Shown here: piece after piece, positions 11,538 to 22,178 of the stretch
Layout: each line of letters opens with the position of its first letter
Position numbering within the stretch: position 1 is the stretch's first letter
Source: Aquatica leii
Lineage: Eukaryota > Arthropoda > Insecta > Coleoptera > Lampyridae
DNA: 64,000 nucleotides
Assembly: GCA_035610365.1 (NCBI GenBank)
Contig: CM069432.1
Span: forward strand, 114,967,529-115,031,528
Direction of reading: 5' to 3'
Translations under genes and position numbers: made by a program
The notes under the pieces: model-generated
What the model was told of the DNA's origin: nothing
Databases searched by the model: none
The model's input: only the letters and a program-made list of their open reading frames with translations

Positions 11538-12695
11538 CAGAGCTGGGCAGTAGTTAACTAGAAAGTAGTTAAGCTGCTAATCTAACTACTTTATTGCTGA
11601 CGTTAGTTGTATTCTACATATTCAAGTTACTTTAATTTAATAATGTAACTATAGTTGGAATAAATTATTTTTTTCGTGTAAAAAGTAGTTAGCTACCTTT
11701 TTTAACTACATAAATAGTTAAACTACTTTGTTAATGGCTTAACTACTTTACTAGTAATTAAACTGCTTTATTAACGGCTTCAATTACATGCAATAGCTAC
11801 AATTATTCAGCTTGCAATGCAGTTTCATAGGTTAAACCGTATCCTTCAAGTGATGAACGGTAACGCAGAAATAAACATGGATGTAAAAACTGTTCAAAAA
11901 AATTTTATAAATGCAGCAAACCTAATTTGTTTCGAAATGTTAAATGCCACTGATCTAAACGAAAACAAAGTATTACTTCAACAAAATGAAGATTTTTTTA
12001 ATTTTGATAAACCTGGTTTGTCTAAACAGTTACACATTTCTTCTGATACTGAGAATGAACATGCTCACAAAACCAGAAGAATAGAACTGAAATTGTTAAA
12101 ACACCTGAAAGATAACAATATCTATGTCAGATGATTATAAAATTATTAAAAAAATGTTCATTAGATATAGTACAATTTTACCTTCATCAGCTGCTGTCGA
12201 GCGATTATTTTCGTTTTCCACTTATAAATTCGCTCAAAAGAAATGCAGTAGCTGATGCTCTTTTTGAAAACTTTTATGAAAAGGAAATGCATATCAAATA
12301 CTACAATAAGCTTATTACTTTAAGTTCTGTTTTTTTAAAGGTTTATTTTATTTATTTTTTTTTTTGAGAATCTGTAATAAAATAGATATACATGATAATA
12401 GATTAATAGTACTTACGTTAAAATTGTTTTACTGTTTTCATGTGAGCGTGATTGATTTACTTTGTCTTCTGTTTATATGACTGAAAGTGGTATAACATAA
12501 ATCGTCTCAGAACTACTTTTTCTACAAGTAGTTGAAAAAAATAACTTATATTTTAGAATACAACTGTTGAGTAGTTAGTAACCTAACTACTTTTCGATTT
12601 ACGGTAGTTAGTAGTTAGTAACTTACACTACTTTTAAAAAGTAGTAACTTTAGTTAGTAGTTAACTACTTTTACAAAGCAACTTGCCCAGCTCTG
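11538..12695. mobile_element. hAT-superfamily element, 1158 bp, with 8-bp target duplication
   Basis: The ends are perfect 12-bp inverted repeats: CAGAGCTGGGCA at 11538-11549 and TGCCCAGCTCTG at 12684-12695. They are flanked by an identical 8-bp duplication TACATAGC (11530-11537 and 12696-12703), the hallmark of hAT insertion. Both subterminal zones are full of AGTAGTTA / TAACTACT motifs, as expected for transposase-binding repeats. The interior holds a decayed hAT transposase piece. The element interrupts the piggyBac relic, so it is younger than it. At 1.16 kb it is a deletion derivative of a longer autonomous element. Confidence 0.92.
11817..12330 (+). pseudogene. hAT transposase C-terminal fragment
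   Basis: The first frame (11817-12134) reads KTVQKNFINAANLICFEML and continues to about LLKHLKDNN. In another frame at about 12176-12245 the line reads ILPSSAAVERLFSFSTYKF, which is the highly conserved core of the hAT dimerisation domain (usual form LPSSAAVERLFS). NAVADALFENF follows in the frame of 12131-12367. At least two frameshifts separate these blocks, and the N-terminal BED finger and the catalytic domain are missing, so the element cannot encode its own transposase. Confidence 0.85.
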
Positions 12696-12703
12696 TACAT
12701 AGC

Positions 12704-13069
12704 CTTCATAATTTTTATGTATTTGCTTTTGTTCATTTCTTCATAAATAAAATAAGGCAATATATTATGTGTTTTGTAAATTTTATAATAAACTGAAATA
12801 CTTCTTACCATATCGAATAAACTTATACACATAATAATAAATGCAATACAAATTAACACCTTTCAGAAAATAACCTAATAATGTTATAAGTAGACGTACA
12901 CTAGCTTTATTCAAGAAGTAAAGTAAATATGTAGCTACCTTCAAAATTACTAAAAAAAATTATGACAATTCGCAGTATGAGCAAAACGCTTAAGCGCGAT
13001 AGATGACTCCAAAAGTAGCGACAAACGCCGGGTTAATGAACAAATACGTCTTTAATATAATATAATAAT
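12704..13069. other. spacer
   Basis: AT-rich sequence downstream of the hAT right duplication. No piggyBac continuation or other coding motif was read. Confidence 0.35.
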
Positions 13070-13550
13070 GTGACATTAAAATTGCAACATCAAGAAAGGG
13101 TGAGAATTTTGTAATCAAACTCTACAGAAAGATTCAGCTATTCAGAGGTAACAAATGATTAAAATTTTGTTCAAATTGATCAAGTGGTAATGGCATATCT
13201 GACATTTTGTTTTTGTTTCTACAACTTTATTATTGTGTGTATTTCGTGGGAATCTTGGTTAATCTTATTATTGTTATCTTTTGTGGTTCTTTTGTTGAAC
13301 GTAAAAATTACCACTAATTAAGCGAATTCGACAGAGGCCGAATTTGTTGCTTACGTAAAATTGTCTTAACCGGAACCAATCCACTATCATACGTTGTTAT
13401 CAAGCATGGACTAGAAAAAGTCAGAATCGTTGTAGACAAAGAACTGGTAGACTTATGGCAATAAGAAACCGATTTTTCAGCACCAGATCAATCGCTGATC
13501 AATGGTTAGATAACGAAGGTCGTCCTGTTTCTTGTTTTATTAGAACTTCA
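13070..13550 (+). pseudogene. Tc1-like element 5' end with transposase N-terminus
   Basis: The left end TGACATTAAAATTGCAAC near 13071 resembles the termini of common insect Tc1-like elements. From about 13325 the frames read EFDRGRI, then after shifts RTGRLMAIRNRFFSTRSIADQWL and EGRPVS (13455-13535), the paired helix-turn-helix DNA-binding region of Tc1 transposases (usual form LALRDRFASTRSIADQWLG.EGRPVS). The DDE catalytic part is missing. The sequence runs straight into the hAT relic on the other strand, so this is a truncated copy. Confidence 0.75.
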
Positions 13551-14187
13551 ACTATCTCAATTAATCGCTCATATAGCTTAAGATTTTTATTATACCGTAG
13601 TACTAAAGTCAGCATATTCTTATGCGAAGCATCCGGGGTAGTATCAGCAATAATCGAAAAAAATTGGGATGCTTAATTTCTTTACATATATTTGAACGAA
13701 CTAACAAACCCATTAAGTCTATAAATTCGTTTTGAGTCTTTTCACCAAGATAGTTCACAGTTTCCAAGGTTCACAGTGTCTAGCAACTAATTGCACAAAT
13801 TGATAAAAGTTTCCCGAAGTCTTATCGTTACCTCTGAATGCAAGTGTTTGTCTAGTGCGAGCAATATCAAAGAAGATATTAATAATTTTTTGGTTGTATG
13901 GCTTTTCCTCTTTGCATCGAATAAGTTTTTCCCTGTTCCCTTTATCGAAAAGTTCGTCAACATGTTATTTTGGCCCACAAAGTTGCAATAATCTGTTAAG
14001 GTAGCCTTATGAGCATGAGAGGAAAAATGTTCTGCTAATTTTCCTTTTTTAGAAGTACCCCGAGTTTTAAACAAATGCCACTGCCGAAGTCCTTTGTTGG
14101 TCCATGAATTACCAGCATAACTTTTTCCAGGTCTACTTGGAAATAAAGAACAAACAAAACAAAACACAGCTTCTTTAAAAACATCAT

Positions 14188-15194
14188 CCCATATAGCACA
14201 CTTCGTCCTTTGTACGTACATTTAATGTACATTTTACGTACGTTCGTCCGTGTACAAAATATGTACGTACAATGTACAAAGTTTATGTACGTACATTGCC
14301 AACATACACTGTACGTACCTTGTACGTACAAATAAGTGACATCTATTGGCAACGCAGTTTAGAATATGAGTTGATCATGCGGGTTTCACCTGTAGGTTAG
14401 TTACTTAAAATGATGTGTCGTATTTTGTAATTTGTGAATTGTGGCCATTTGTGTATTTTTTGGGTGTATAACTGCAGGACATTGGTAAGTAAGTTATCCT
14501 ACTACACGTACGTTTCAACAATAACACAAAAAGTTGTAGGGACCGCGCTTTACGTGCAATTATAACCTCACTAATTATATATTTAAATTTTATAAGTTAG
14601 TTGTAAGAAATTTAACTTTAGTTTTAATCATGCCTAAATACAAATTAGTACGGAACCATTACAGACAAGCTCAACAATTATCGGATTTTGAGGTTACAAA
14701 TTTGAGTGAAATTGGTGTTGTAAATAATAGCAGTATAAATGCAAGTACAAGAATGCCACTATCAAGGAGGTGGAATTAAACATCCAAAAATGGATTAGGA
14801 GGTGCTCTGAAAGAGCTAAAGCAACAATCCGAAATTAAACAATAAAATATTACATATTTTGTATTTATTGTTGTAATGTTGCTGTTTATTATTAAATTCT
14901 TATTAAATTTGTATTTGCATTTCATTACGTTTTATGCAGTAGATATTTATTTCATTTTAAAGTGCGCCTACGTACTGTACATACAGCTATGTACGTTTAA
15001 TGTACATACAACACTGTACGTTTAATGTACGTACAATACTGTACGTACCTGTTATGTACAAAGTAGTGACAAAAGGACGTACTATGTACGTACATTGTTC
15101 GTACGTTGGTTGTAAGTGTACGTATTGTGTACGTACATATGTCCGGAAGAGTACGTACTTTATATGTACATGGTACGTACTTGTGCTATATGGG
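14188..15194. mobile_element. 1.0-kb element with GTACGTAC-rich ends, 12-bp TIR and AT duplication
   Basis: CCCATATAGCAC at 14188-14199 and GTGCTATATGGG at 15183-15194 are perfect inverted repeats. Each is flanked by AT (14186-14187 and 15195-15196). Removing the element with one AT reconnects the hAT reading frame on the minus strand, which supports these boundaries. The terminal 150 and 230 bases are packed with GTACGTACA / TGTACGTAC motifs, likely transposase-binding subterminal repeats. A 2-bp AT duplication is a feature of ISL2EU-type elements, a group whose genes occur at 39.5-41.5 kb; the link is inferred. An alternative reading is hAT with an imperfect 8-bp duplication (CCATATAG / CTATATGG). 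Confidence 0.72.
14630..14779 (+). CDS. small open frame inside the GTACGTAC element
   Basis: ATG to TAA, 49 codons, starting MPKYKLVRNHYRQAQQLSDF and ending RMPLSRRWN. The composition is protein-like and basic, unlike the surrounding AT-rich translations. A GGTAAGTAAG donor-like site lies upstream near 14483. I do not recognise the family. It could be a captured host exon or the start of a lost second ORF; chance is also possible at this length. Confidence 0.3.
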   Translation: MPKYKLVRNHYRQAQQLSDFEVTNLSEIGVVNNSSINASTRMPLSRRWN

Positions 15195-16020
15195 ATACTC
15201 TAAATCAATCAAAAGTTGTGTCTGATTGAGTGTCAATATTTTACATCTCTGGCCTGGATCATGTTCAATTAATGTACTTAAGTCTTCAATTTGCGGTTGG
15301 TTAACGCGCTTTTCTGCTATTGAATTTAAAACTGTCGGCATTAGACACATAAATATTTTAATTTCTCTTGTGATATTAATGGCTTCGTGTAAAAACGTTC
15401 CACATCAGGCGTTTCTGAGTTTTTAAATGTTTCTAATAAATAATGAACCCCATTGAAATTTTTTGTCACAAAAAGACAGCTTTGCAACGCACTCAGCCCA
15501 GTTACTAGTATTTTCTTGGTTTTCTTTATTTTAAAAATTTAATTTAAAAAAAGTTACTCAAATTTTCTGTTTTGCCAAAAATTACTAGGTCATTACTGTT
15601 TTCAGTCAATTCTAAATTAGTCTAAAAAATAGAAACCAAACTAAACACAGCAAACATCAAACAAATTTATTTTTAATTGAAATAAATAAAGCTAGTTCTT
15701 TGCAAGCTTTTGTAAATAAAAAATCTATAATTAATTAATAGATACTCGTACTGACATTGGCCTCCCTGTCTATTTTTTGACGTTGACGGACAGTTTATCA
15801 TTTCTGTAGCACTTGTACTTGTGGACGGTTTTGGCTGTAAAGCTTTAAATTCCGACTTTATAACAGCTTGAAAAGTATTTGCGGGTGCTCCAACTAATTG
15901 CACTTTTACCCGTTTTCCGCCGTGTTTTTTATTTTCCTGTTGCTTCTGGCAATCATCGTCAATTTTGAGGCCACATTCTAAGCACTGCATTTTCTTTCTT
16001 TTCCGTGTTACTGACTTCAT

Positions 16021-16890
16021 TGTTATTGAGTAGATAATTCATTTTAATTAGCTATATGCACTAAACTAAATGGTGCAACACTATTACACTAATACTGAGA
16101 TAGTCAGTTCAATAAATATTAGTCTTTAAAAACTAAATCCTTCAATTACTTAAGCCACGTTAGTAAGCACACTAAATTAATAAAACGCAATGAACCACTT
16201 TATTGGTCACCAAAAATATGTATTATATACAATCGCGTATTCTGACTGACTGACCTTATTAATTTTTTCCTTCCTTAAGTAAGGTTTGTCTACATAATTT
16301 TTTTCACAGTCCCGTTCGTCGGCAAAACATATTTAACTTAATATTCTGTTAAATATTACTAATAGGCGCGCTATTCAGTAATTCAGTTAACATTGTTATT
16401 TCTCTACGTTCTTCTTACGAATGACAATGCAAAATGAATCCAATATGCAGTGAAATGAGTGAAATTAACATCAACACATTTCTCAGCAAAACTATATCGT
16501 TTCTGAGAAAAAAATAAAGTAAGTAGGTACAAGATAAAAGATAAAGTATCAATTTCAATAGTATCAGTATGAGACTTTCGATGAAATCATTATTTTCAGG
16601 GCGAGAATTGGTTATAAATATGTTTGTGAGTGTTACCGTATTATTTTTGTTGAGAAAAAAATGATGTATAAACATTTTTGATTTTTAATATGTAATCGAC
16701 TTACTAAATATAATGCCGACTCAACTTTAATACCTAACTGGACGACTAGAAAACTATTAGAGGAGTGTCGCACCCACCAACACCACCCTATCGGATCGTC
16801 TATGTCTAATATATTTGTTTCTAAAACTTTGTTTATTTCTTATTTTACATAAAAATAAGTAAATATTTTGCGGTTGTTTGTAACGCATGT
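16021..16890. other. spacer between hAT relic and promoter candidate
   Basis: No gene or element recognised. The 86-codon minus frame at 16415-16675 is hydrophobic and low in complexity and looks like chance. Confidence 0.35.
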
Positions 16891-16896
16891 TAACTG

Positions 16897-16904
16897 TATA
16901 AATT
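16897..16904 (+). promoter_or_regulatory. TATA box of candidate host gene
   Basis: TATAAATT lies 98 bases upstream of an ATG with a good context. A transcription start about 30 bases on (near 16927) would give a 5' leader of about 70 bases that is CA-rich (CAACAACAACTTCAAG), as insect leaders often are. There is no matching TE terminus nearby. Confidence 0.4.
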
Positions 16905-16994
16905 GGCAATTCTCAAGTTTCAACTGATACGTCAACAACAACTTCAAGTTGCCAACCGCAACTTCAACGTCAAGTTTATAAATCTGTTTTAACA

Positions 16995-17028
16995 ATGTCT
17001 TCTAGTCTTTCCGACAAATACGCTGTTG
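16995..17028 (+). CDS. candidate first coding exon of a host gene
   Basis: AACAATG starts a short frame encoding MSSSLSDKYAVG, followed directly by GTATGTAAACG, a good splice donor at 17029. The upstream TATA box and CA-rich leader support a real gene start. If correct, the gene runs rightwards through a long intron made up of the TE-rich sequence that follows, with later exons possibly beyond the window. I do not recognise the protein from 11 residues and could not find exon 2. Confidence 0.4.
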
Positions 17029-19822
17029 GTATGTAAACGTTATTTTCTTAGAAGCCTCAATAGAATAACATGTGAGTATGATTTACAAAGCAAATAAATT
17101 AAATTTGTAAATCTTTAAAGATAAGATTGTAATAAATGGATGTAACTCTCAGGAACAAAGCTTTACAAATTAAGATAGCAATAAGAAAAATGCAGTTAAA
17201 AGATTAGTAGTTTTAATATTATTGTTGTGGAGTAAAAACTGTTTAAATGTTTTTATAACGTACATTTGCGTTTAGAGATTGCAAAATAAAGTTCACTACC
17301 CCAATGAATCTAATATACTACATTAAACTTTACTAAGAAATTTGTTTAAATATAAGAAATATTGCAAAAAAACGAAATTGTAACAAAACAAATGTATTGT
17401 AGCTTATCAATCTTGTTACCAAAAAAATTGATATTTTAGAAAGATATAAGTCAATTACAGAGATGAATATAATAGTGATTAAAAGCCTTTGCTTATATTT
17501 ACTTTTAAATATGTAATGTTTTTAATGTGTAAATCAATGATATGCATGAGTCTTGTAATAATCGACACTAGGCGAATAGTTGTTTTTTGAGATTATAATG
17601 TAATGCAGAGTAAAAGGACAGGCATGTGCGGAAGAAACGTCTTGGTATCTTGTAAATTGATAAATACCAAAACCTAATTTTCCTTTTCTGAATTGTCATG
17701 CAGTTTAAAAAACTGATCGATGTTAATAAAAACTAACTTTATTAGGTTAATTCGAGCAAATTTTAGTAACTATTGTAAATTTTCTAAACAGCTGAGTTCT
17801 TCAACTTTTTTATAACACTGCAAAAACAAAATTTAATTTTAAAGGGGTATTGGCACGCTACAGTCGTTTTGTGTGACGAATGATTCAACTAATGTTTCAA
17901 CATTACTTATGTAAATGGCGGTAACTGTTACATGTCAACGAATTTTAAATGTATTTGTTTTCATGCGAATAACCACTTTAAATACTTACCGTAAATTAAA
18001 AAAAAAATTGTAAATGAATACAAATTAAAACAAATACATTTGGCAACATCTTACACAAAGCAAGCAAACTGAAATGTAACTAACAATTTAGCAATTTACA
18101 CGATGTATACCGAAATGTTACTAAATTAGTTAAAGTGTTACTAAATGCCATTTAAGTACAATTTATTTAAAATTGGTAAATATGTAATAGTCAAATTTGT
18201 CTGATATTTACTTAACATGCTATTTATTTTTAGAGATAAGTAGTCGCTTAAACAAGAAATCTTTTGGCTTTATTTTCTACATTTTTTAGGTTTCTGCTTT
18301 TTGCTAGCTTTGACGGGTATTATCGTCAAAATTTCTGTTTGTTGATTGTTTTGTATTTTTGGCATTTCTGAAATAATAAATAATGATAATATTTAATTTT
18401 ATCGTGCAATTATTGCGTCAACTTTCATTGCTCGCATTCTAGTGACTCTTATTACACGAATATACTTAATGTGAAAAAAAATTAAAATATAATTTGTTAA
18501 TAAAACACCACAAATGTTTTATTAATTTATAATTTAATCTTATAGACACACTGTAAACTACTCTAAGCAATTAGGTTTTATATAATAATGTACTTATTTC
18601 GTGCATTCGTAGAATTACATCGAATGTGTGCGACTACTATTGTCCACTGACTCCCATTTTTTTTTCTCTGTCTGTCGTGCAAAAACTTTGTTGTTTAATT
18701 CTCTCATTAAAACGTTTCAAATTTGTACCTACAACCTAACCTCGCCTGTTTAATGGGCTTCATCGGAATAAAACAATAAACATGTGAAACGAAACAAAGC
18801 ACTAGAAAAATGCCGTGTAAAAATTACTTTTTGCAGTTTTATCTGCTTGATTTAGTCCCAAACTTGCACTTGACCATACGAAAAATTTTATTTTAACCTT
18901 TTTTTTCGTTGAGTTTTTAGTGATTTTTGGAGAGAATACTAATGCTAATTATTGTGTTTGATACAAGGACTTTAGTCGTGTCGATTTTTACAGATTTTTT
19001 CTTGACAGGAAAGATGTTCCAAAGATAATAAAAAGATAATTTTGTTCTAATTAAAGAAGCATAATAATTATGTGTGTTTACTATTACATGTATACACAAA
19101 ATCGTTTCTAGAAAGGTTTGGAATTTAATATTTGTTTTTAATGGAATAAATTTCTCACTTTAAAACTGTTTTTAAGTTACTAACAATACATGTATATAAA
19201 TGATACATTTGTGTATTGTTGATAGTGAATACAAAAATAGTTAACACAGACACTTTTTAACTGTTTTTTTTTTTAAATTTTTGACGTAGGTATGATAGTA
19301 CATTGTACTAAATAATTTACATTTGCCATGATTGAATTTACATTATAATAATTTAAAAAATTGTACGGGTTTGCAGTTTAAAAATTTGGGTTTGAAACCT
19401 ATTTGTTCTGGTTTCATTATTTTACAAATGGTAGCCACGGATTTTTGTTTTGTGTGAATTGAGATATGATATTAAGCTACTAAAGAGACGATTTTTGCAG
19501 ACACTCATTACTGATTAACAATAAACGTAAAATAATAGTATTTGATATGATATGATTCAACGGATATATGTTACGATCAACTTCATTTTATTGTTTTCTT
19601 TTCGATAAAACTGTAATGCGGTTTTTTTATAGCCTTCTGAGAAATTTTATTTTAACTTTCGACAGTCTTACAAATTCATTTAAAAAAATACCTACGACAA
19701 ATATACCGTTTCACTTAGAACACGTCGTGCAACTCCTGCCGCTTTTTGATTACTGAATTGAAACAATCGCAGGCTACAAACGCGCGAGCCATTTCGCGTC
19801 GTCACGTTAGAAAGCTATGCTA
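17029..19822. other. AT-rich stretch, possibly intronic
   Basis: No coding motif. One possible transposon end at 17839 is listed separately. The area near 17880-18140 has repeated GTTAC / GTAAC words in both orientations, perhaps the inside of that decayed element. Confidence 0.4.
17839..17880 (+). repeat. solitary Kolobok-like terminus
   Basis: TTAA followed by AGGGGTATTGGCACGC resembles the ends of the Kolobok-like element at 42.3 kb (TTAA then GGGGGTATTGTCGTC). No inverted partner was found in the window, so it would be a broken copy. Confidence 0.3.
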
Positions 19823-22176
19823 TAGTAATCTCAAAAGTAGATGAATGCCACGTGACATATGACGTCAAAATCATACCACACTAAACAGTTTAAGATTGTG
19901 TTTATTTTCGCATGAATTTTAAGAAAAAGGTTGGTATTACAACACGGTGTTGTCACTTTTTCGCGTACTTATTATTGTCAAGTTAGGTTAAATTCGTTTT
20001 GGTTACTTATTTATATTAAAACTGTTCTTTTCAGAACAATTTTCTTGATTACTTATTTTGCGAGTTTAGTTTATTAATATGCCTGGTACGGAATTAGAAA
20101 AACGTGGTTATGAGTTGGTAGTTTCGTTAATTGAATTTTTCGAGCAAGAACGTGATGCAGGTGGACCGTTTTTATCTTTGAATAATGTTCGAGAGGTATG
20201 TTTAACTAATTACAATTAAGAACAAAATTACTTTTTAATTTTATTACAGCGTGTAGCAGTTGCCTTAAAGATAAGTATTTCCACCGTAAACCGAGCATCC
20301 CAGAAAGTTAACGATGAAAGTATCCCGAGTACTTCTCAATTGAAACGAAAACTTCCAAGGCCAGTAACAAACATTGATAATTTTGCCAAGGTTGCTATTC
20401 GAAACACAATTTATAGAATGTATGAAAAGAGTAAGTTGTAAAATTAGTCAAAATTCAATTTAACAATTTTAATTAACTTAGATGAACCCGTAACAGTTCA
20501 ATTATTGAGACAGAAACTTGTTGCTGACGAACTTTTTAAAGGATGTGAAACATCATTAAATACTGTTCTCAAAAACATAAGTTTAAGTATCAAAAAGATA
20601 ATCCTAGACGAGGTTTAATGGAATTACCAAACATTGTAATCAAACGCATTCGATTCTTAAAAGAGTATTTAAGAATTCAAAAAGCAAAAACTTATGAATT
20701 TGTTTACTTGGATGAAACCTGGATTTTTCAGAATGGTACAGTGAGTCGTTCTTGGCAGGATGACGATTTAAAAACTGTAAAAACTACCAAAGTCGATGGC
20801 AAAAGGTAACTTAGATAAAACTTTTATTATGCTTATTATTAAAATTTGTTAAAAACAGGTATATTGTACTTCATGCCCCGGTAATAAGAATGGATTTATT
20901 CCTGGTAGACTTGGTGTTTAGTTCCTCGACCAAAAACTCAGATTAACACGTGGAAATGAGTCAAGCAAATTTTTTAAATTGGTTTGAGAATAAATTACTG
21001 AAAAATTTAACTAAACCTTTTGCAATTATAATGGACAATGCTCCGTACCACAGTACTTTGGTTACAAAGACTCCAAAAAGTAGATGGAAAAAGAAAATAT
21101 CCAGAAATGGTTAAAAGAACAAAATGTTTCTTTGAAATCAATTGCTTAAAGGAGTTACTACACATTGTTGAAAGGTAAATTAATATTTTTCTGTAAATGT
21201 AAATAAGTAAAATAAAATTTTTATTCATAGGAATAAACCTGAAAAAATGTATGCAGCCGATCAATTGGCTGAAAAATATAACCATAAGGTACTTCGTCTC
21301 CCTCCCTATCATTGTATATTCAATCCAATTGAACTCATATGGGGAATTACAAAAAGTTATTATAATAAACATATAGGGAGGGATGGAAATGGATTGAAAG
21401 CTGCTTAAATATGTGGAAAGAAGCTTTAAAGGCGGTGCCAGAAGGTGCATAAGCAAATTTTGTTCGACATTGCGAACAAATAATAGAAGATTGGTGGAAG
21501 AGAGAAGTAGCTTTCGACGACGGGGACGTGGCGCTGCTCATTATTAATTTAAATGATGATAGTGAATCTGACTCATTAAAAAATTATATAAATTAATGAT
21601 GCCCTATTTAAAATGCAAATTGTCTACCATTCAAATTTTTTGTTAAAAAAATATGCACATTTGTTTTTCAATGTAGCATGTAAAATAATTGTTAATATTA
21701 GTTTCCTGTTTTTATTATTTTTGTTATAAATAAATTGGCATTAACAATGTTCTCTGTGTACTTCAGAAACATTTTTCTCTTTTTCATCTAGTATTTCTTA
21801 AAAAGGTTTAATAAGTTTATACGAGGATGTCTGGGTCAAAGTTATCAACCAAATTGATATTTGATATTGATTTAATCAAAAGTAACAACAATTTCACCCA
21901 TAATGCAAAGCCGAAAGCCACTCAATTAATTAAACAAATCAAGTATCAAATCGGATAATTGAAATATTAATTCTGCCAATCTTACAAATATAAATTTGTG
22001 TATAACTAGAGATTTTTAATAGAACAAACCGCTTATAAAATTATTTAAAAGAATGTAAAACATAACTAATTTTAAATTAACCTCAATAAAATGTCAACAT
22101 AAGAACTGGCAACATTACTTATTCTGATGTCATAAATTTGAAGTCACGTGGCATTCATCTACTTTTGAGATTACTA
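19823..22176 (+). mobile_element. full-length Tc1/mariner-superfamily element with intron-containing transposase
   Basis: The ends are perfect 34-bp inverted repeats (19823-19856 and 22143-22176), starting TAGTAATCTCAAAAGTAG and flanked by TA on both sides (19821-19822 and 22177-22178). The element is 2354 bp. It carries one transposase gene, in five exons, reading rightwards. The perfect TIRs contrast with several frameshifts in the gene, suggesting that the copy was moved by another element's enzyme not long ago or that the ends are under constraint. Interior sequence next to the TIRs (ATGACGTCA near 19860 and its inverse near 22125) is also partly mirrored. Confidence 0.92.
20079..21596 (+). 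pseudogene. five-exon DDE transposase relic with wide D-E spacing
   Basis: ATG at 20079. Exons: 20079-20195, 20250-20430, 20482-20805, 20859-21174, 21231-21596; all four introns are 50-56 bases with GT-AG ends. Exon 1 starts MPGTELEKRGYELVVSLIEF and runs into a helix-turn-helix, VALKISISTVNRASQKV. Exon 3 has YEFVYLDETWIFQNGTVSRS, with the first catalytic D. Exon 4 has AIIMDNAPYHST, the second D. Exon 5 has LPPYHCIFNPIELIWG, the catalytic E. Counting through one frame change I get about 80 residues between second D and E, far more than the 34-41 of standard Tc1/mariner groups and close to the described DD82E group. Frameshifts near 20578, 20880, 21100 and 21405 and internal stops make it inactive. 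Confidence 0.88.
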
Positions 22177-22178
22177 TA

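Larger units (their letters stand above)
13545..16020 (-). pseudogene. TTF-type hAT transposase (ZMYM1/ZNF862-like) relic, interrupted
   Basis: The ATG at 16020 opens a 115-codon frame with KKMQCLECGLKIDDDCQKQ and GGKRVKVQLVGAPANTFQA, a zinc-finger start and the VGAPAN motif of this group. Reading on, 15430-15200 gives SIAEKRVNQPQIEDLSTLIE and DPGQRCKILTLNQTQLL. The frame is then interrupted by the element at 14188-15194. It resumes at 14185 with FKEAVFCFVCSLFPS and GTSKKGKLAEHFSSHAHKA, the TTF-type zinc finger. In 13660-13590 IIADTTPDASHKNMLTLVLR gives the first catalytic D region. The dimerisation domain is missing. Stops and frameshifts show it is dead. Confidence 0.82.

Noticed and set aside
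21007..21541. 149- and 64-codon open frames on the minus strand
   Set aside because: They are antisense to exons 4-5 of the DDE transposase relic, whose motifs are clear on the plus strand.
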